DNA of 29,344 nt from Bacteroidota bacterium (GTDB lineage Bacteria; Bacteroidota; Ignavibacteria; SZUA-365), in NCBI GenBank assembly GCA_023432805.1, contig JAEYUG010000043.1, positions 1-29,344 of the forward strand, given 5' to 3'. Under the pieces are notes generated by a model. It saw only the letters and a list, made by a program, of their open reading frames with translations, had not been told where the DNA came from and searched no databases. Below are positions 9,562 through 16,005 of this stretch, piece by piece. A program made the position numbers and the translations under genes. How positions within the stretch are numbered: position 1 is the first letter of the stretch; every line of letters starts with the position of its first letter.

Positions 9562-10131
9562 ATGGTACGCATATCAAGCGCATTCGTCTTGGTGGCACTG
9601 TTTGTCGGGAACTCCGGTCTCGCGTTTGCTCAATCAGAGACCATACAGGAGGAAGCGTCTCAGGGTAGAGTCCAGGTGACCGCAACGTTTGGTCTTCTGG
9701 AGTTGGCGGCTGTTGGGATTTCCCTACGCGCCTCGGAACAATGGTCCTTCGGCGCGAGATTGAATCTCATGATACCGGCGAAACGGAGTTGGATATTCGA
9801 CAATCCTCCGGCGATGGGATACGCTGTGCACGGCACTTACAACTGGAACGACTCTTGGCTGAATTCTGTAACGGCCGAGGCTACGATGCATTTCATGGCG
9901 GCCGGAGGTGCGCGTCCTAGAGAGGTTGGTTGGTGGCCACCCCGTCGCATTGAGCCCGGGGAAACCTGGTATCAGGCACCACGGCCTTGGGCGGTTTCAA
10001 TCCACGTTGGTCGTACGGCCTCTACACCTGGCCTGAACTTCGTCTGGGGCGCGGGGGTGTCCTATGGCAGGAGAGGATCGGATGAGCTTATCGCACCGGC
10101 ATTGAGGGTCGGGATCTCGTACGGATTCTAA
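9562..10131 (+). CDS. Secreted outer-membrane beta-barrel-like protein, 189 aa
   Basis: The ATG at 9562 follows GGAGGA by 5 nt; longer starts in the same frame have no ribosome-binding site. There is a clear signal peptide (MVRISSAFVLVALFVGNSG, cleavage after FAQ). The remainder alternates polar and hydrophobic residues, with glycine- and aromatic-rich strands and a C-terminus LRVGISYGF ending in Phe, as in outer-membrane barrels. Two strong hairpins follow the stop codon. It lies inside the element, but its composition is like the chromosome, so it may be host-derived cargo. Function unknown. Confidence 0.75.
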   Translation: MVRISSAFVLVALFVGNSGLAFAQSETIQEEASQGRVQVTATFGLLELAAVGISLRASEQWSFGARLNLMIPAKRSWIFDNPPAMGYAVHGTYNWNDSWLNSVTAEATMHFMAAGGARPREVGWWPPRRIEPGETWYQAPRPWAVSIHVGRTASTPGLNFVWGAGVSYGRRGSDELIAPALRVGISYGF

Positions 10132-10176
10132 CCACCAGCTGGCGGTGGTAAAGGCGCGTCCATGTGGCGCGCCTTT
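10131..10176 (+). terminator. Double hairpin terminator of the barrel gene
   Basis: The first hairpin (ACCACC/GGTGGT, 10131-10149) begins at the last base of the stop codon. The second has perfect 9-bp arms AAAGGCGCG and CGCGCCTTT (10150-10176), followed by CGTTTG. The second is a convincing intrinsic terminator despite its short T tract. Confidence 0.75.
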
Positions 10177-10421
10177 CGTTTGCACCTGTGTGGGATCGAC
10201 TCGTCGAGCCCTCGTCGAGCATTCACCGAGCCCTCGACGAATCCGCTTGCATCCGTCGATCAGGGGTGTGATCTTGGTGCATCAGATGAGCGCTGCAGGG
10301 CATTGCAGCGGGGCGGTGAAATCCACCTCGAGGTACACGAAATCGGCCGAGTTGTTCCCCTGTTGTTCCCTGAGCCTGCAAAAATCCCCGTAACCTAAAA
10401 AGGGACAATAGGTTAAGGAAT
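10177..10421. other. Gene-free right end of the element
   Basis: No credible gene on either strand: no start with a ribosome-binding site and no recognisable protein. It holds CTCGTCGAG-like short repeats near 10200-10245 and a 7-bp inverted repeat TAACCTA (10391-10397) / TAGGTTA (10409-10415), 6 bp inside the right direct repeat. The latter could be a recombinase arm site. Confidence 0.5.
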
Positions 10422-10445
10422 CGTCAAGCACTTCCAGCACGAGTA
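10422..10445 (+). repeat. Right 24-bp direct repeat (attR-like)
   Basis: Exact copy of the amn 3' end (7032-7055). It is followed by A, making TAA, so it still reads as the end of an amn gene. The hairpin at 10455-10485 lies just beyond it and may be the original amn terminator. Confidence 0.85.
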
Positions 10446-10454
10446 ATTTCCGAA

Positions 10455-10485
10455 GAAGGGAGACGGCGCAATGGCGTCCCTCTTC
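10455..10485. terminator. Hairpin between converging transcripts
   Basis: GAAGGG-a-GACG pairs with CGTC-c-CTCTTC (one mismatch and one G-U pair) around a small loop. It lies between the attR-like repeat and the stop of the minus-strand barrel gene at 10513. Before integration it would have separated converging amn and sigma-operon transcripts. Confidence 0.45.
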
Positions 10486-10512
10486 ATGAGGTGAAGATTG
10501 CTTCTTTCTGTG

Positions 10513-11055
10513 CTAGAGTCGAACGTCGAACCCGATGATCAGACCGAGATATTCCGGGTTCCTCTCGTCGAACATGAAGTCGAAGGCAGCATTCACGGCC
10601 AGGTCGGATGAGAGGAAGTATCTGCATCCCAGCACTCCCTGAAGCATGAACCTGTCACGTGGCGTCGTTTCCTGCCTGCGGGGGACCTCGTAGAAGTCGA
10701 AGGTGAACGTTCGATATTGATACCCGACGCGTATACCGATGTAGGGATCGTATACCTGCGAAGGTGTCAGGTGCAGCGATCCGGTGAGGAGGACGTTCAA
10801 TTGCCAAGAAGAGAGATCGAAGTAGGGGTAGTCGATCTCGTTCCTGGAATCGTACTGCACGAGCAAGCCCATGCCCACGAGATCCAGGAGGGGAGTTTCC
10901 GCGCCGATCCCGCACCCCAACGACGGATAACCTCCCATCAGGTTGAACGAGGGACCTGCAAGTATCCGTGCTCCGGCGAACTGAGCCTGTGTGTTGACGA
11001 CGGTGCCCAGAAGGATCGTGATGACGGCCAGACTGTGAATGGCGAGTGATCGCAT
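10513..11055 (-). CDS. Outer-membrane beta-barrel protein, third gene of the sigma-factor operon
   Basis: 180 residues with a signal peptide (MRSLAIHSLAVITILLGTVV, cleavage near TQAQ). Amphipathic strands follow, such as LLVQYDSR, PYIGIRVGYQYR, GCRYFLSSDLAV and a C-terminal LIIGFDVRL. The pattern is that of small eight-stranded barrels. The ATG has GAGGT about 5 nt upstream. It starts 15 nt after the anti-sigma-like gene ends and belongs to the same operon, so it is probably a target or partner in an envelope response. The specific role cannot be told. Confidence 0.8.
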   Translation of the reverse strand: MRSLAIHSLAVITILLGTVVNTQAQFAGARILAGPSFNLMGGYPSLGCGIGAETPLLDLVGMGLLVQYDSRNEIDYPYFDLSSWQLNVLLTGSLHLTPSQVYDPYIGIRVGYQYRTFTFDFYEVPRRQETTPRDRFMLQGVLGCRYFLSSDLAVNAAFDFMFDERNPEYLGLIIGFDVRL

Positions 11056-11070
11056 GGAGACCTCGTTCTA

Positions 11071-12102
11071 TTAAAGGCGGTAGTTCAAACCGAAGGCATA
11101 CCCGTAGTTGCCAAAGAACCGGGCTCCTCCAAGTCGGTGCTCAAAGTGTACGCGCACTGCCAGATCCTTCCAGAAGTAATAGCGGAAGGACCACAGTCCG
11201 CTGAAGGTGATGCCCGCATCGGTTCTGCCGATATCTCGGTTCGCCCGGCCACCCGGGGAGTCGTCGGCTGCGAAGACAAGTCCAAGTCCGAGTGCCGCCC
11301 CCACGAATAACTGTGCATCCTCGCCCGAGACAACCTTGTACATCCCGGCGACCTGCGGTGTGACCACCGTCCATCCCTGGTTCTCCACTGTGGGGATGTA
11401 CCAGGCGGCCCTGAAATGTACTCCGAGATGGAATTGCTCTCCCAGTGGAATGTCGGTCATAAGGCTCAATCCGTTGAACGTCTCCCGGCGGAGATGGTCT
11501 GCGACGAGGCCGATGCTGATCGAACGTGCTGAATCCATCACCATGACGAATGGACTGCCGGGCGATGACAATGGCATGGCACCGACATGGTACGGTGCTG
11601 GTGCGAAGACACCGACTTCCAGATCCATGTATGTGGCCCCTGTTTCTTCGATGGTCCGAACCTCCAGGTGTATGTCCGGGATGGGACCGAAACTACTCGA
11701 ATCCGACGTGGAAAGATTCGGCTGTCGCAGCGCACTGGCAGATAAAGGCACCTTGACTGTCGCGTCATCGAGGATATCCACGTTGGAAGGCTCCTCTCTA
11801 TTCGAAGAGCCCTGTACGATGTTAGAAGCGGACCCAGTACGGCCTGTTGCGGAACCTCCGGTGACTTCGGCGGTGCCGAGCAACTCCCTGAGCGCCGGTA
11901 GCACCTGTGTCACACCCGCTGCAAGTGCGATGCCCCCCATGCATACCAGAACCAGTATCATGGCTCTGGCGTGCATCATCCTTCTCCGACGTGCGCGGGA
12001 AACTGAGGCTGGAGACAGCAGTGCAGATAGTTGTGCGCTGTCAAGGAGTGGCGGTTGCAAGCTGGCATTGCGAAAAAGATCGTCGAGACTTCTCCGTGTC
12101 AT
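11071..12102 (-). CDS. Anti-sigma-like N-terminus and membrane anchor fused to a beta-barrel-type domain
   Basis: 343 residues. The first ~45 residues (MTRRSLDDLFRNASL, then RARRRR) are cytoplasmic by charge. A single membrane helix covers about residues 47-64 (AMILVLVCMGGIALAAGV). A low-complexity Ser/Thr linker leads to a region of beta strands ending GYAFGLNYRL, as in outer-membrane barrel domains. It begins 3 nt after the ECF sigma factor stop, with GGAGG overlapping that gene's end. Similar sigma-linked proteins with a short N-terminal region, one helix and a barrel-like end occur in Bacteroidota. The N-terminus may hold the sigma factor, but no HRxxC-type anti-sigma zinc motif is present, so that role is inferred from position only. 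Confidence 0.75.
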   Translation of the reverse strand: MTRRSLDDLFRNASLQPPLLDSAQLSALLSPASVSRARRRRMMHARAMILVLVCMGGIALAAGVTQVLPALRELLGTAEVTGGSATGRTGSASNIVQGSSNREEPSNVDILDDATVKVPLSASALRQPNLSTSDSSSFGPIPDIHLEVRTIEETGATYMDLEVGVFAPAPYHVGAMPLSSPGSPFVMVMDSARSISIGLVADHLRRETFNGLSLMTDIPLGEQFHLGVHFRAAWYIPTVENQGWTVVTPQVAGMYKVVSGEDAQLFVGAALGLGLVFAADDSPGGRANRDIGRTDAGITFSGLWSFRYYFWKDLAVRVHFEHRLGGARFFGNYGYAFGLNYRL

Positions 12103-12105
12103 GGT

Positions 12106-12681
12106 TCAGTCCTCCGCAAGCAGTTTCTGTTCCGCGATGGTGAATCGTGCAACCGCCGCCGGTTGCGATACATGAGAGGGATATTCAGGATCGTGCACGC
12201 CCAGCAACTGTGCGAGTCGATGCCGACCTCGCTGAATGCGTGATTTCACAGTATTCGGCGATGACTTCTGGAGGCGGGCAACCTCATCGATGGAGAGACC
12301 GGCGAGCGCATGCAGGGAGATGGCCTCGCGTTGTGCGAACGGGAGTCGATCGATCGCGCGGTGCAGAATCATGATGTCTGCATGCTGATCCGGTGTCGGC
12401 CCGGCTGTGCTGGCTGTCGTCTCCGCATGTTCAGTCATGGGTGCGAACAAACGCCTTCTCCATCGGTTGCGCGTCACCCTCCGTCGTACAATGGTGAAGA
12501 GATAGAAGAGGAATGCATCGGGATCGCGCAGCGTGTCGAACTGCTCGTAGGCGATCAGGACTGTGTCACTGAAAACATCTCTCGCATCCTCATCATCACG
12601 CGTCATCGACCGGATGTAGCGCGTCACGCGCATCTGCGATCGCGCGAGCAGATCCAGAAATGCTGCATGCCTTTCATTCAT
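12106..12681 (-). CDS. ECF-type RNA polymerase sigma factor
   Basis: 191 residues. Region 2 is at about 20-85 (DARDVFSDTVLIAYEQFDTL and AFLFYLFTIVRRRVTRNRWR). Region 4 is at about 125-175, with DRLPFAQREAISLHALAGLS and the helix-turn-helix SIDEVARLQKSSPNTVKSRI, QRGRHRL. Regions 1 and 3 are absent, as expected for the extracytoplasmic-function group. It is first in an operon with an anti-sigma-like membrane protein and a barrel protein, so the signal is probably from the envelope. The ATG at 12681 lacks an obvious Shine-Dalgarno. Whether it drives its own promoter cannot be seen. Confidence 0.92.
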   Translation of the reverse strand: MNERHAAFLDLLARSQMRVTRYIRSMTRDDEDARDVFSDTVLIAYEQFDTLRDPDAFLFYLFTIVRRRVTRNRWRRRLFAPMTEHAETTASTAGPTPDQHADIMILHRAIDRLPFAQREAISLHALAGLSIDEVARLQKSSPNTVKSRIQRGRHRLAQLLGVHDPEYPSHVSQPAAVARFTIAEQKLLAED

Positions 12682-12789
12682 GCGAGTCGGCGCCGTATGG
12701 GTATGGAAGGTCCCCTGACCTTGTATGTGGTGCAGGGAAGCGGGTATGATAAGAGAGTGCCTTCAGGGTTGAAAACGGGTGCATCTCCT

Positions 12790-13146
12790 CTAGGCGGGAG
12801 GGCTCCCCGGGGTGTGGCGGATGACGCGGATGTGCTCGGTGGTGATGAAGGCGCCGCAGCGGGCGTGATCGATCAGGTCGTCGATTACGGGGATGAAGCT
12901 CTCGATGCGCTCGTCGGCATCGACGATTTCCACGATCATCGGGAGGTCCTCAGACAGGCGCAGGAGGCGCGCGGTGTGAATCACACTCGCAGCTCCGAAT
13001 CCCTCGACCCCGCGCAGCACTGTCGCACCGGCAAGGCCGCGTGCACGGGCTTCCTCGACGATGACTTCGTAGAGGGGACGGTGGTTCAGCCTGTCGGACT
13101 CTCCGAAGAAGATGCGCAGCAGCGTTCCCTGCTCATCACGTCTCAT
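12790..13146 (-). CDS. DUF190 (PII-like) protein
   Basis: 118 residues. The ATG at 13146 has GGAGG 5 nt upstream; an upstream TTG at 13161 would place that ribosome-binding site inside the coding region and was rejected. Features of DUF190 are RIFFGESDR near the start, PLYEVIVEEARARGLAGATVLRGVEGFG and LPMIVEIVDADERIESFIP. These proteins have a PII-like fold and are often encoded beside crcB, as here (43 nt after crcB ends). A role in sensing or regulating fluoride or ion export is plausible from context; direct function in the family is poorly known. Confidence 0.9.
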   Translation of the reverse strand: MRRDEQGTLLRIFFGESDRLNHRPLYEVIVEEARARGLAGATVLRGVEGFGAASVIHTARLLRLSEDLPMIVEIVDADERIESFIPVIDDLIDHARCGAFITTEHIRVIRHTPGSPPA

Positions 13147-13189
13147 GACATCCTCCGTCAAACGCGTGCGGCACGCCGCGCGCAGTACA

Positions 13190-13564
13190 TCAGATCAGTT
13201 TTCCGAGCAGCATGCCGCACCACGCCGCCACGACGCATCCGGCGGCGCTCAGCACGACGTTGAGTCCCCCGGCGAGAAGACGTCCGGCGGAGAGAAGCTG
13301 CACCGTTTCATAGCTGAAGGTGGAAAAGGTCGTGAATCCCCCGAGCACGCCGATGGTCAGAAAGATGCGGAGCGCGGGTGCAACGAGGAAGCGGTCTTCG
13401 AACACGGCCATGAGCAGGCCGATGAGCAGGCTGCCGAGCAGGTTCACCACGAGTGTGCCGTGCGGGAAATTCTCGCCGGCGATGCGGTAGACGAGTCCCG
13501 ACAGTCCGTAGCGACATGCGGCACCCAGCCCGCCTCCGAGAAAGACCAGTGCCACGCGTGTCAT
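13190..13564 (-). CDS. crcB: CrcB/Fluc fluoride ion channel
   Basis: 124 residues with four membrane helices. It exports fluoride from the cytoplasm as a dual-topology dimer. Diagnostic segments are GGGLGAACRYGLSGLV, GTLVVNLLGSLLIG (the conserved Asn) and GVLGGFTTFSTFSYET (the Phe-box and Thr/Ser track). Family length is normal. The ATG at 13564 overlaps the TGA of a 9-codon reading frame (13561-13590). No crcB-type fluoride riboswitch was found upstream. Instead, a 27-bp element nearly identical to the one in front of yefM-yoeB lies 27-53 nt before the start. It forms an operon with the DUF190 gene. Confidence 0.93.
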   Translation of the reverse strand: MTRVALVFLGGGLGAACRYGLSGLVYRIAGENFPHGTLVVNLLGSLLIGLLMAVFEDRFLVAPALRIFLTIGVLGGFTTFSTFSYETVQLLSAGRLLAGGLNVVLSAAGCVVAAWCGMLLGKLI

Positions 13565-13590
13565 GCGACCATCATGCGATAAGCTTCCAT
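13561..13590 (-). other. Possible 9-codon leader ORF overlapping the crcB start
   Basis: ATG at 13590, directly next to the inverted repeat, encodes MEAYRMMVA. Its TGA overlaps the crcB ATG (ATGA). There is no good Shine-Dalgarno. It may be chance, but a similar coupled mini-ORF precedes the gene at 15049. Confidence 0.25.
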
Positions 13591-13617
13591 CTGTACGTGA
13601 ACAAGGTACAGGTTCTC
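13591..13617 (-). promoter_or_regulatory. TGTAC/GTACA operator-like inverted repeat upstream of crcB
   Basis: CTGTAC and GTACAG arms (6 bp) are separated by 9 bp, with GAGAAC adjoining. It matches 24 of 27 positions of the element before yefM (15880-15906), in the same orientation and at the same arm spacing. E. coli YefM-YoeB repressor sites are built on TGTACA cores, so this could be a YefM-type binding site or the relic of another toxin-antitoxin promoter. Confidence 0.6.
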
Positions 13618-13663
13618 CGGCTCGTGGTAAAGGGACGCTGGTCGCGTCGATATCGGTATGTGA

Positions 13664-15049
13664 TTATCGCACAATCGCAATTGTCTGTGCGGCAGCAGGA
13701 TGAGAAAGGGGAACGATACGGTAGACGCCCGACGGCAGGGTGGCGACGGAAAAGGTTCGGACTGATTGCCCGGCAGGGATCTGCAGATCGGCGGACGTGA
13801 GCACGCGGCGACCTGCCATGTCGTAGAGCTCGAAAACGAGCGGGACCAGCATGCTGCCGTCGATGCGCGTGAGCGTCACGTTGTCGTGGGCGGGATTCGG
13901 TGATGCGGTGAAGGTCGATGCATCCGGAGCGTGCGGTGGTGATTCCGCAGCGAGTACTGCATCGTCGAGTACAAGCAATCGGCCGTCGATGAGGAGCACG
14001 TAGAGCTTTCCGCCAATGGATTGTATTGCTGTGACGGTCTTGTCCCAGATGATTTTTGCCTTGGTCCATGGATGGTAGACCACGACAAGCTTGCCATGGA
14101 AGCGATTCTCGTCAATACCTGTCCGCAACACCATGTAGTAGACGGAATCACTGATCCTCGCCACTGTGAAGGCCGACGATATCGCTTGCAGCTGTTTCCA
14201 TGTGACTCCTCCGTCGCTTGTCACATAAGATCCGGAGTCGATCAGAATCGTTGGGGGTCCGGGAATCCAGGATGACCCTATGATGATCCCGTGCTTCGAA
14301 TCCCAGAACTCGCAAAAGCCCGCAACTAGAGGCTTCCGGCTCCAATGTCCGGTCCAGGTTCGGCCGCGATCTTCCGAATATTCGAATGTGGATTCTGGAG
14401 TGTAGGATGTGTTGAATGCACCTCTGAACCGTCCCCAGCGATTCGTATCCATCGGGACGATCGTCTCAAGGGATGGAGTTTTCGGAGGTTGGTAGGCATT
14501 TGTTTCCCACTGCTGCCCGCCATTCGAGGTCCAGCAGATCACATCCTCGTACGAGTACCCCTCTCGTGGGTTGTTGGTCCACATCCTTCGTCCGTGGAAC
14601 AGAATGCAACGTGTAGCCAGCGGGTACACGTCGTATCGCATGAATACGATGCCAGTTGGGATCTCCTTCGGTGGCTGATACATGGAGACCGAGTCAAACG
14701 GTAGTGTCACGGGTTCCCAGGTTCTGCCGGCATTGAATGTTTGATACAGCTTCCCCCGATTCTGCTCAGTAGCAGGGAACGCCCAGAGAATTCCGTAGTC
14801 TCTCGAACTGAAGCGGATCTCTCTGATCTCCCGTGTCGGAAAGGGTGAGGTGTAGGTGTTCCAGGACACCCCGGCATTGGTGGTGTGAAAAATCGTGCCC
14901 CTCAGGCCAGTCACCCAACCGTGGTTTTCATCGACGAACTGCAAGCGAAAGCAGGTTGTATCCGCGAATGGCAGCGGGATCTCGCGCAACTGGGCTGACG
15001 AATGATTCCCCAGCGCGATCCAGAGTGCAAACAGCAATGCTCGTTTCAT
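13664..15049 (-). CDS. Secreted Asp-box beta-propeller protein with T9SS sorting domain
   Basis: 461 residues from the ATG at 15049. Signal peptide MKRALLFALWIALGNHSSAQ. The main body has at least five Asp-box-like turns of the BNR/sortilin/YCF48 propeller type: TTNAGVSW, TFNAGRTW, TSNGGQQW, SEDRGRTW and TSDGGVTW. The C-terminus (ASPNPAHDNVTLTRIDG to TLPSGVYRIVPL) is a T9SS sorting domain. A surface or extracellular protein is expected; the ligand is unknown and catalysis is not indicated. Its ATG overlaps the TGA of a 12-codon leader ORF that carries the ribosome-binding site, so translation may depend on that leader. Longer in-frame starts run through the repeat element E1 and into the toxin gene and were rejected. 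Confidence 0.85.
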   Translation of the reverse strand: MKRALLFALWIALGNHSSAQLREIPLPFADTTCFRLQFVDENHGWVTGLRGTIFHTTNAGVSWNTYTSPFPTREIREIRFSSRDYGILWAFPATEQNRGKLYQTFNAGRTWEPVTLPFDSVSMYQPPKEIPTGIVFMRYDVYPLATRCILFHGRRMWTNNPREGYSYEDVICWTSNGGQQWETNAYQPPKTPSLETIVPMDTNRWGRFRGAFNTSYTPESTFEYSEDRGRTWTGHWSRKPLVAGFCEFWDSKHGIIIGSSWIPGPPTILIDSGSYVTSDGGVTWKQLQAISSAFTVARISDSVYYMVLRTGIDENRFHGKLVVVYHPWTKAKIIWDKTVTAIQSIGGKLYVLLIDGRLLVLDDAVLAAESPPHAPDASTFTASPNPAHDNVTLTRIDGSMLVPLVFELYDMAGRRVLTSADLQIPAGQSVRTFSVATLPSGVYRIVPLSHPAAAQTIAIVR

Positions 15050-15084
15050 GTGACGTCGTCGAGTTGGATGTTGATGGATCGCAT
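15046..15084 (-). CDS. 12-codon leader peptide coupled to the T9SS propeller gene
   Basis: Reads MRSINIQLDDVT and stops at a TGA overlapping the next ATG (ATGA). It has AGGAG 7 nt before its start. Its upstream region is nearly identical to that of the barrel gene starting at 16710, whose protein also begins MRS. The main gene has no Shine-Dalgarno of its own, so re-initiation from this leader is likely. It may have arisen when a duplicated promoter-start cassette was placed in front of an existing gene. Confidence 0.5.
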   Translation of the reverse strand: MRSINIQLDDVT

Positions 15085-15148
15085 GACGACACTCCTGATG
15101 TCTGGGAGGAGGGAGAATTGCAGAATTTACGCTACGCATATCGGAAAT
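15085..15148 (-). promoter_or_regulatory. Promoter/5'UTR cassette, copy 1
   Basis: Read on the minus strand, this holds a T-rich block, a possible -7-like TAAATTC, CTCCTCCCAGACATC and the AGGAG ribosome-binding site directly before the leader ATG. The 27 bp next to the ATG differ in no position from copy 2 (16711-16774), and the rest differs at a minority of positions. It is continuous with repeat element E1. Confidence 0.6.
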
Positions 15149-15226
15149 GAAAGGAGGACGGACGCCCGCGTGCGTCATGATGGATGTTCTAAACGGTCGG
15201 TTGACGCCCTCGTCCACCAACCGTTC
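15149..15226. repeat. Composite palindromic element E1
   Basis: Starts GAAAGGAGGACGGACG and ends with a GTCGGTTGACG-CCCT-CGTCCACCAAC imperfect hairpin, with a GATGGATGTT core between. Same architecture as E2 and E3, but more diverged. It lies between the toxin gene and the promoter cassette of the T9SS propeller gene. Confidence 0.7.
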
Positions 15227-15272
15227 GGTTTGCGCGACGTTCCCCCGTCGGCGTGCGAGGGTATAGCGCGCG

Positions 15273-15581
15273 TCATGTCGGTTGATAGTGGTACCGCGCC
15301 ATGAGAAAATCGATGCGCTCGGAAGTGACCCGATACACGAGTCGATGCTCTTCTGTGATGCGGCGCGACCAGCATCCGGTAAGCTCGAAGCGCAATGCCT
15401 CGGGTTTACCCGGACCCGAGAAGGGATCATGCATCACTGCCTCGACGAGCGAGAGGATGCGCAGTGCCGTCCGACGATCCGTCTCCGTCCAGTGGCGAAG
15501 GTCCTCGCGAAATTCCCTTTGAAACACTGCGACGCGGTCACCAGTCCGGTGCGCGCGCGGTGTGCGACTACGCGGGGTCAT
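15273..15581 (-). CDS. yoeB: YoeB/Txe-family mRNA interferase toxin
   Basis: 102 residues. The protein matches YoeB closely, with GKPEALRFELTGCWSRRI, TEEHRLVYRV and the C-terminal RYHY. By alignment to E. coli YoeB, the catalytic residues are E61, R80, H98 and Y99, all present, so an active ribosome-dependent endoribonuclease is likely. The ATG at 15581 overlaps the end of the antitoxin gene by 14 nt, which couples the two. The N-terminus is about 17 residues longer than in E. coli, so a start nearer FQREFREDL is possible, but the ATG given is the only good one. Confidence 0.93.
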   Translation of the reverse strand: MTPRSRTPRAHRTGDRVAVFQREFREDLRHWTETDRRTALRILSLVEAVMHDPFSGPGKPEALRFELTGCWSRRITEEHRLVYRVTSERIDFLMARYHYQPT

Positions 15582-15861
15582 CGTCGGTGAGTTTCAGCTG
15601 CCTGCGCAGTTCCTCCGGGGTCGAGGTTCGGCCGCCGCCCTTGCCCGCGCGATCCAGTGCCCTGAACAGGCGTGCCGCGTTGGCAGGGGAGCGCAGCAGA
15701 TGCGCTGTTTCGAGCAGTCCCTCGAGTTCCGCGCGGGAGATCAGGGCAACATCCTCCGCATCCCGCCGACTGATGACAACCACCTCGCGGTGCTCGGCAA
15801 CACGATCGCACAACGTGGAGAGATGTGCGCGTGCGTACGTGTATGTGAACTTTTCCGACAT
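15568..15861 (-). CDS. yefM: YefM/Phd-family antitoxin
   Basis: 97 residues from the ATG at 15861, which has GGAG 6 nt upstream; an ATG at 15876 has none. The N-terminal DNA-binding part reads TYTYARAHLSTLCDRVAEHR and EVVVISRRDAEDVALISRAE, and the segment LETAHLLRSPANAARLFRAL is typical of YefM. The C-terminal tail is charged and probably unfolded until bound to toxin. YefM neutralises YoeB and, with it, represses its own promoter. The paired TGTACA sequence 19 nt upstream of this start fits that autoregulation. Confidence 0.93.
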   Translation of the reverse strand: MSEKFTYTYARAHLSTLCDRVAEHREVVVISRRDAEDVALISRAELEGLLETAHLLRSPANAARLFRALDRAGKGGGRTSTPEELRRQLKLTDDDPA

Positions 15862-15879
15862 CGATGCTCCATGCATTAT

Positions 15880-15906
15880 CTGTACAGGAACAATGTACAG
15901 GTTCTC
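15880..15906 (-). promoter_or_regulatory. YefM-YoeB-type operator with paired TGTACA
   Basis: On the minus strand two TGTACA hexamers lie 13 bp apart centre to centre, within a CTGTAC/GTACAG inverted repeat and next to GAGAAC. E. coli YefM-YoeB binds paired palindromes with the same TGTACA core. The site is placed where a repressor would block the yefM promoter. Confidence 0.8.
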
Positions 15907-16005
15907 AGGCACGCGTTCAAGGACTGTCGGAGCGCACTTCAGCAATCGGCGCAGTGGATGCTGCATCGAAGTCGTGGAAGCTCATGCCGGGTCTCGGTTG
16001 CGGGT

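Larger units (their letters stand above)
7032..10445. mobile_element. Decayed integrative element / prophage remnant inserted at the 3' end of amn
   Basis: About 3.4 kb bounded by the 24-bp direct repeats. Content: a short coding-like remnant, a zinc-ribbon protein, a DUF2513-like fragment, a 100-aa unknown on the opposite strand, a truncated phage Mu gpF-like protein and a secreted barrel protein. The middle genes are visibly richer in A+T than the flanking chromosome. No integrase or other recombinase is encoded, so the element is either decayed or mobilised in trans. A 7-bp inverted repeat (TAACCTA/TAGGTTA, 10391-10415) lies just inside the right repeat. Confidence 0.7.

Noticed and set aside
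10145..10408. Small open frames at the right end of the amn element, possibly an integrase relic
   Set aside because: No recombinase motif (no R...HxxR...Y pattern) and no ribosome-binding site; composition looks non-coding.
13147..13161. TTG start for the DUF190 gene
   Set aside because: It would place the only good GGAGG inside the coding region; the ATG at 13146 fits better.
13565..13663. Fluoride (crcB) riboswitch before crcB
   Set aside because: I looked for the conserved GGNGAUGG/GUUCGCC-type core and pseudoknot partner and did not find them; the region is filled by the TGTAC inverted repeat.
15862..15966. Longer antitoxin start upstream of 15861
   Set aside because: The extension translates through the operator itself and lacks a ribosome-binding site.
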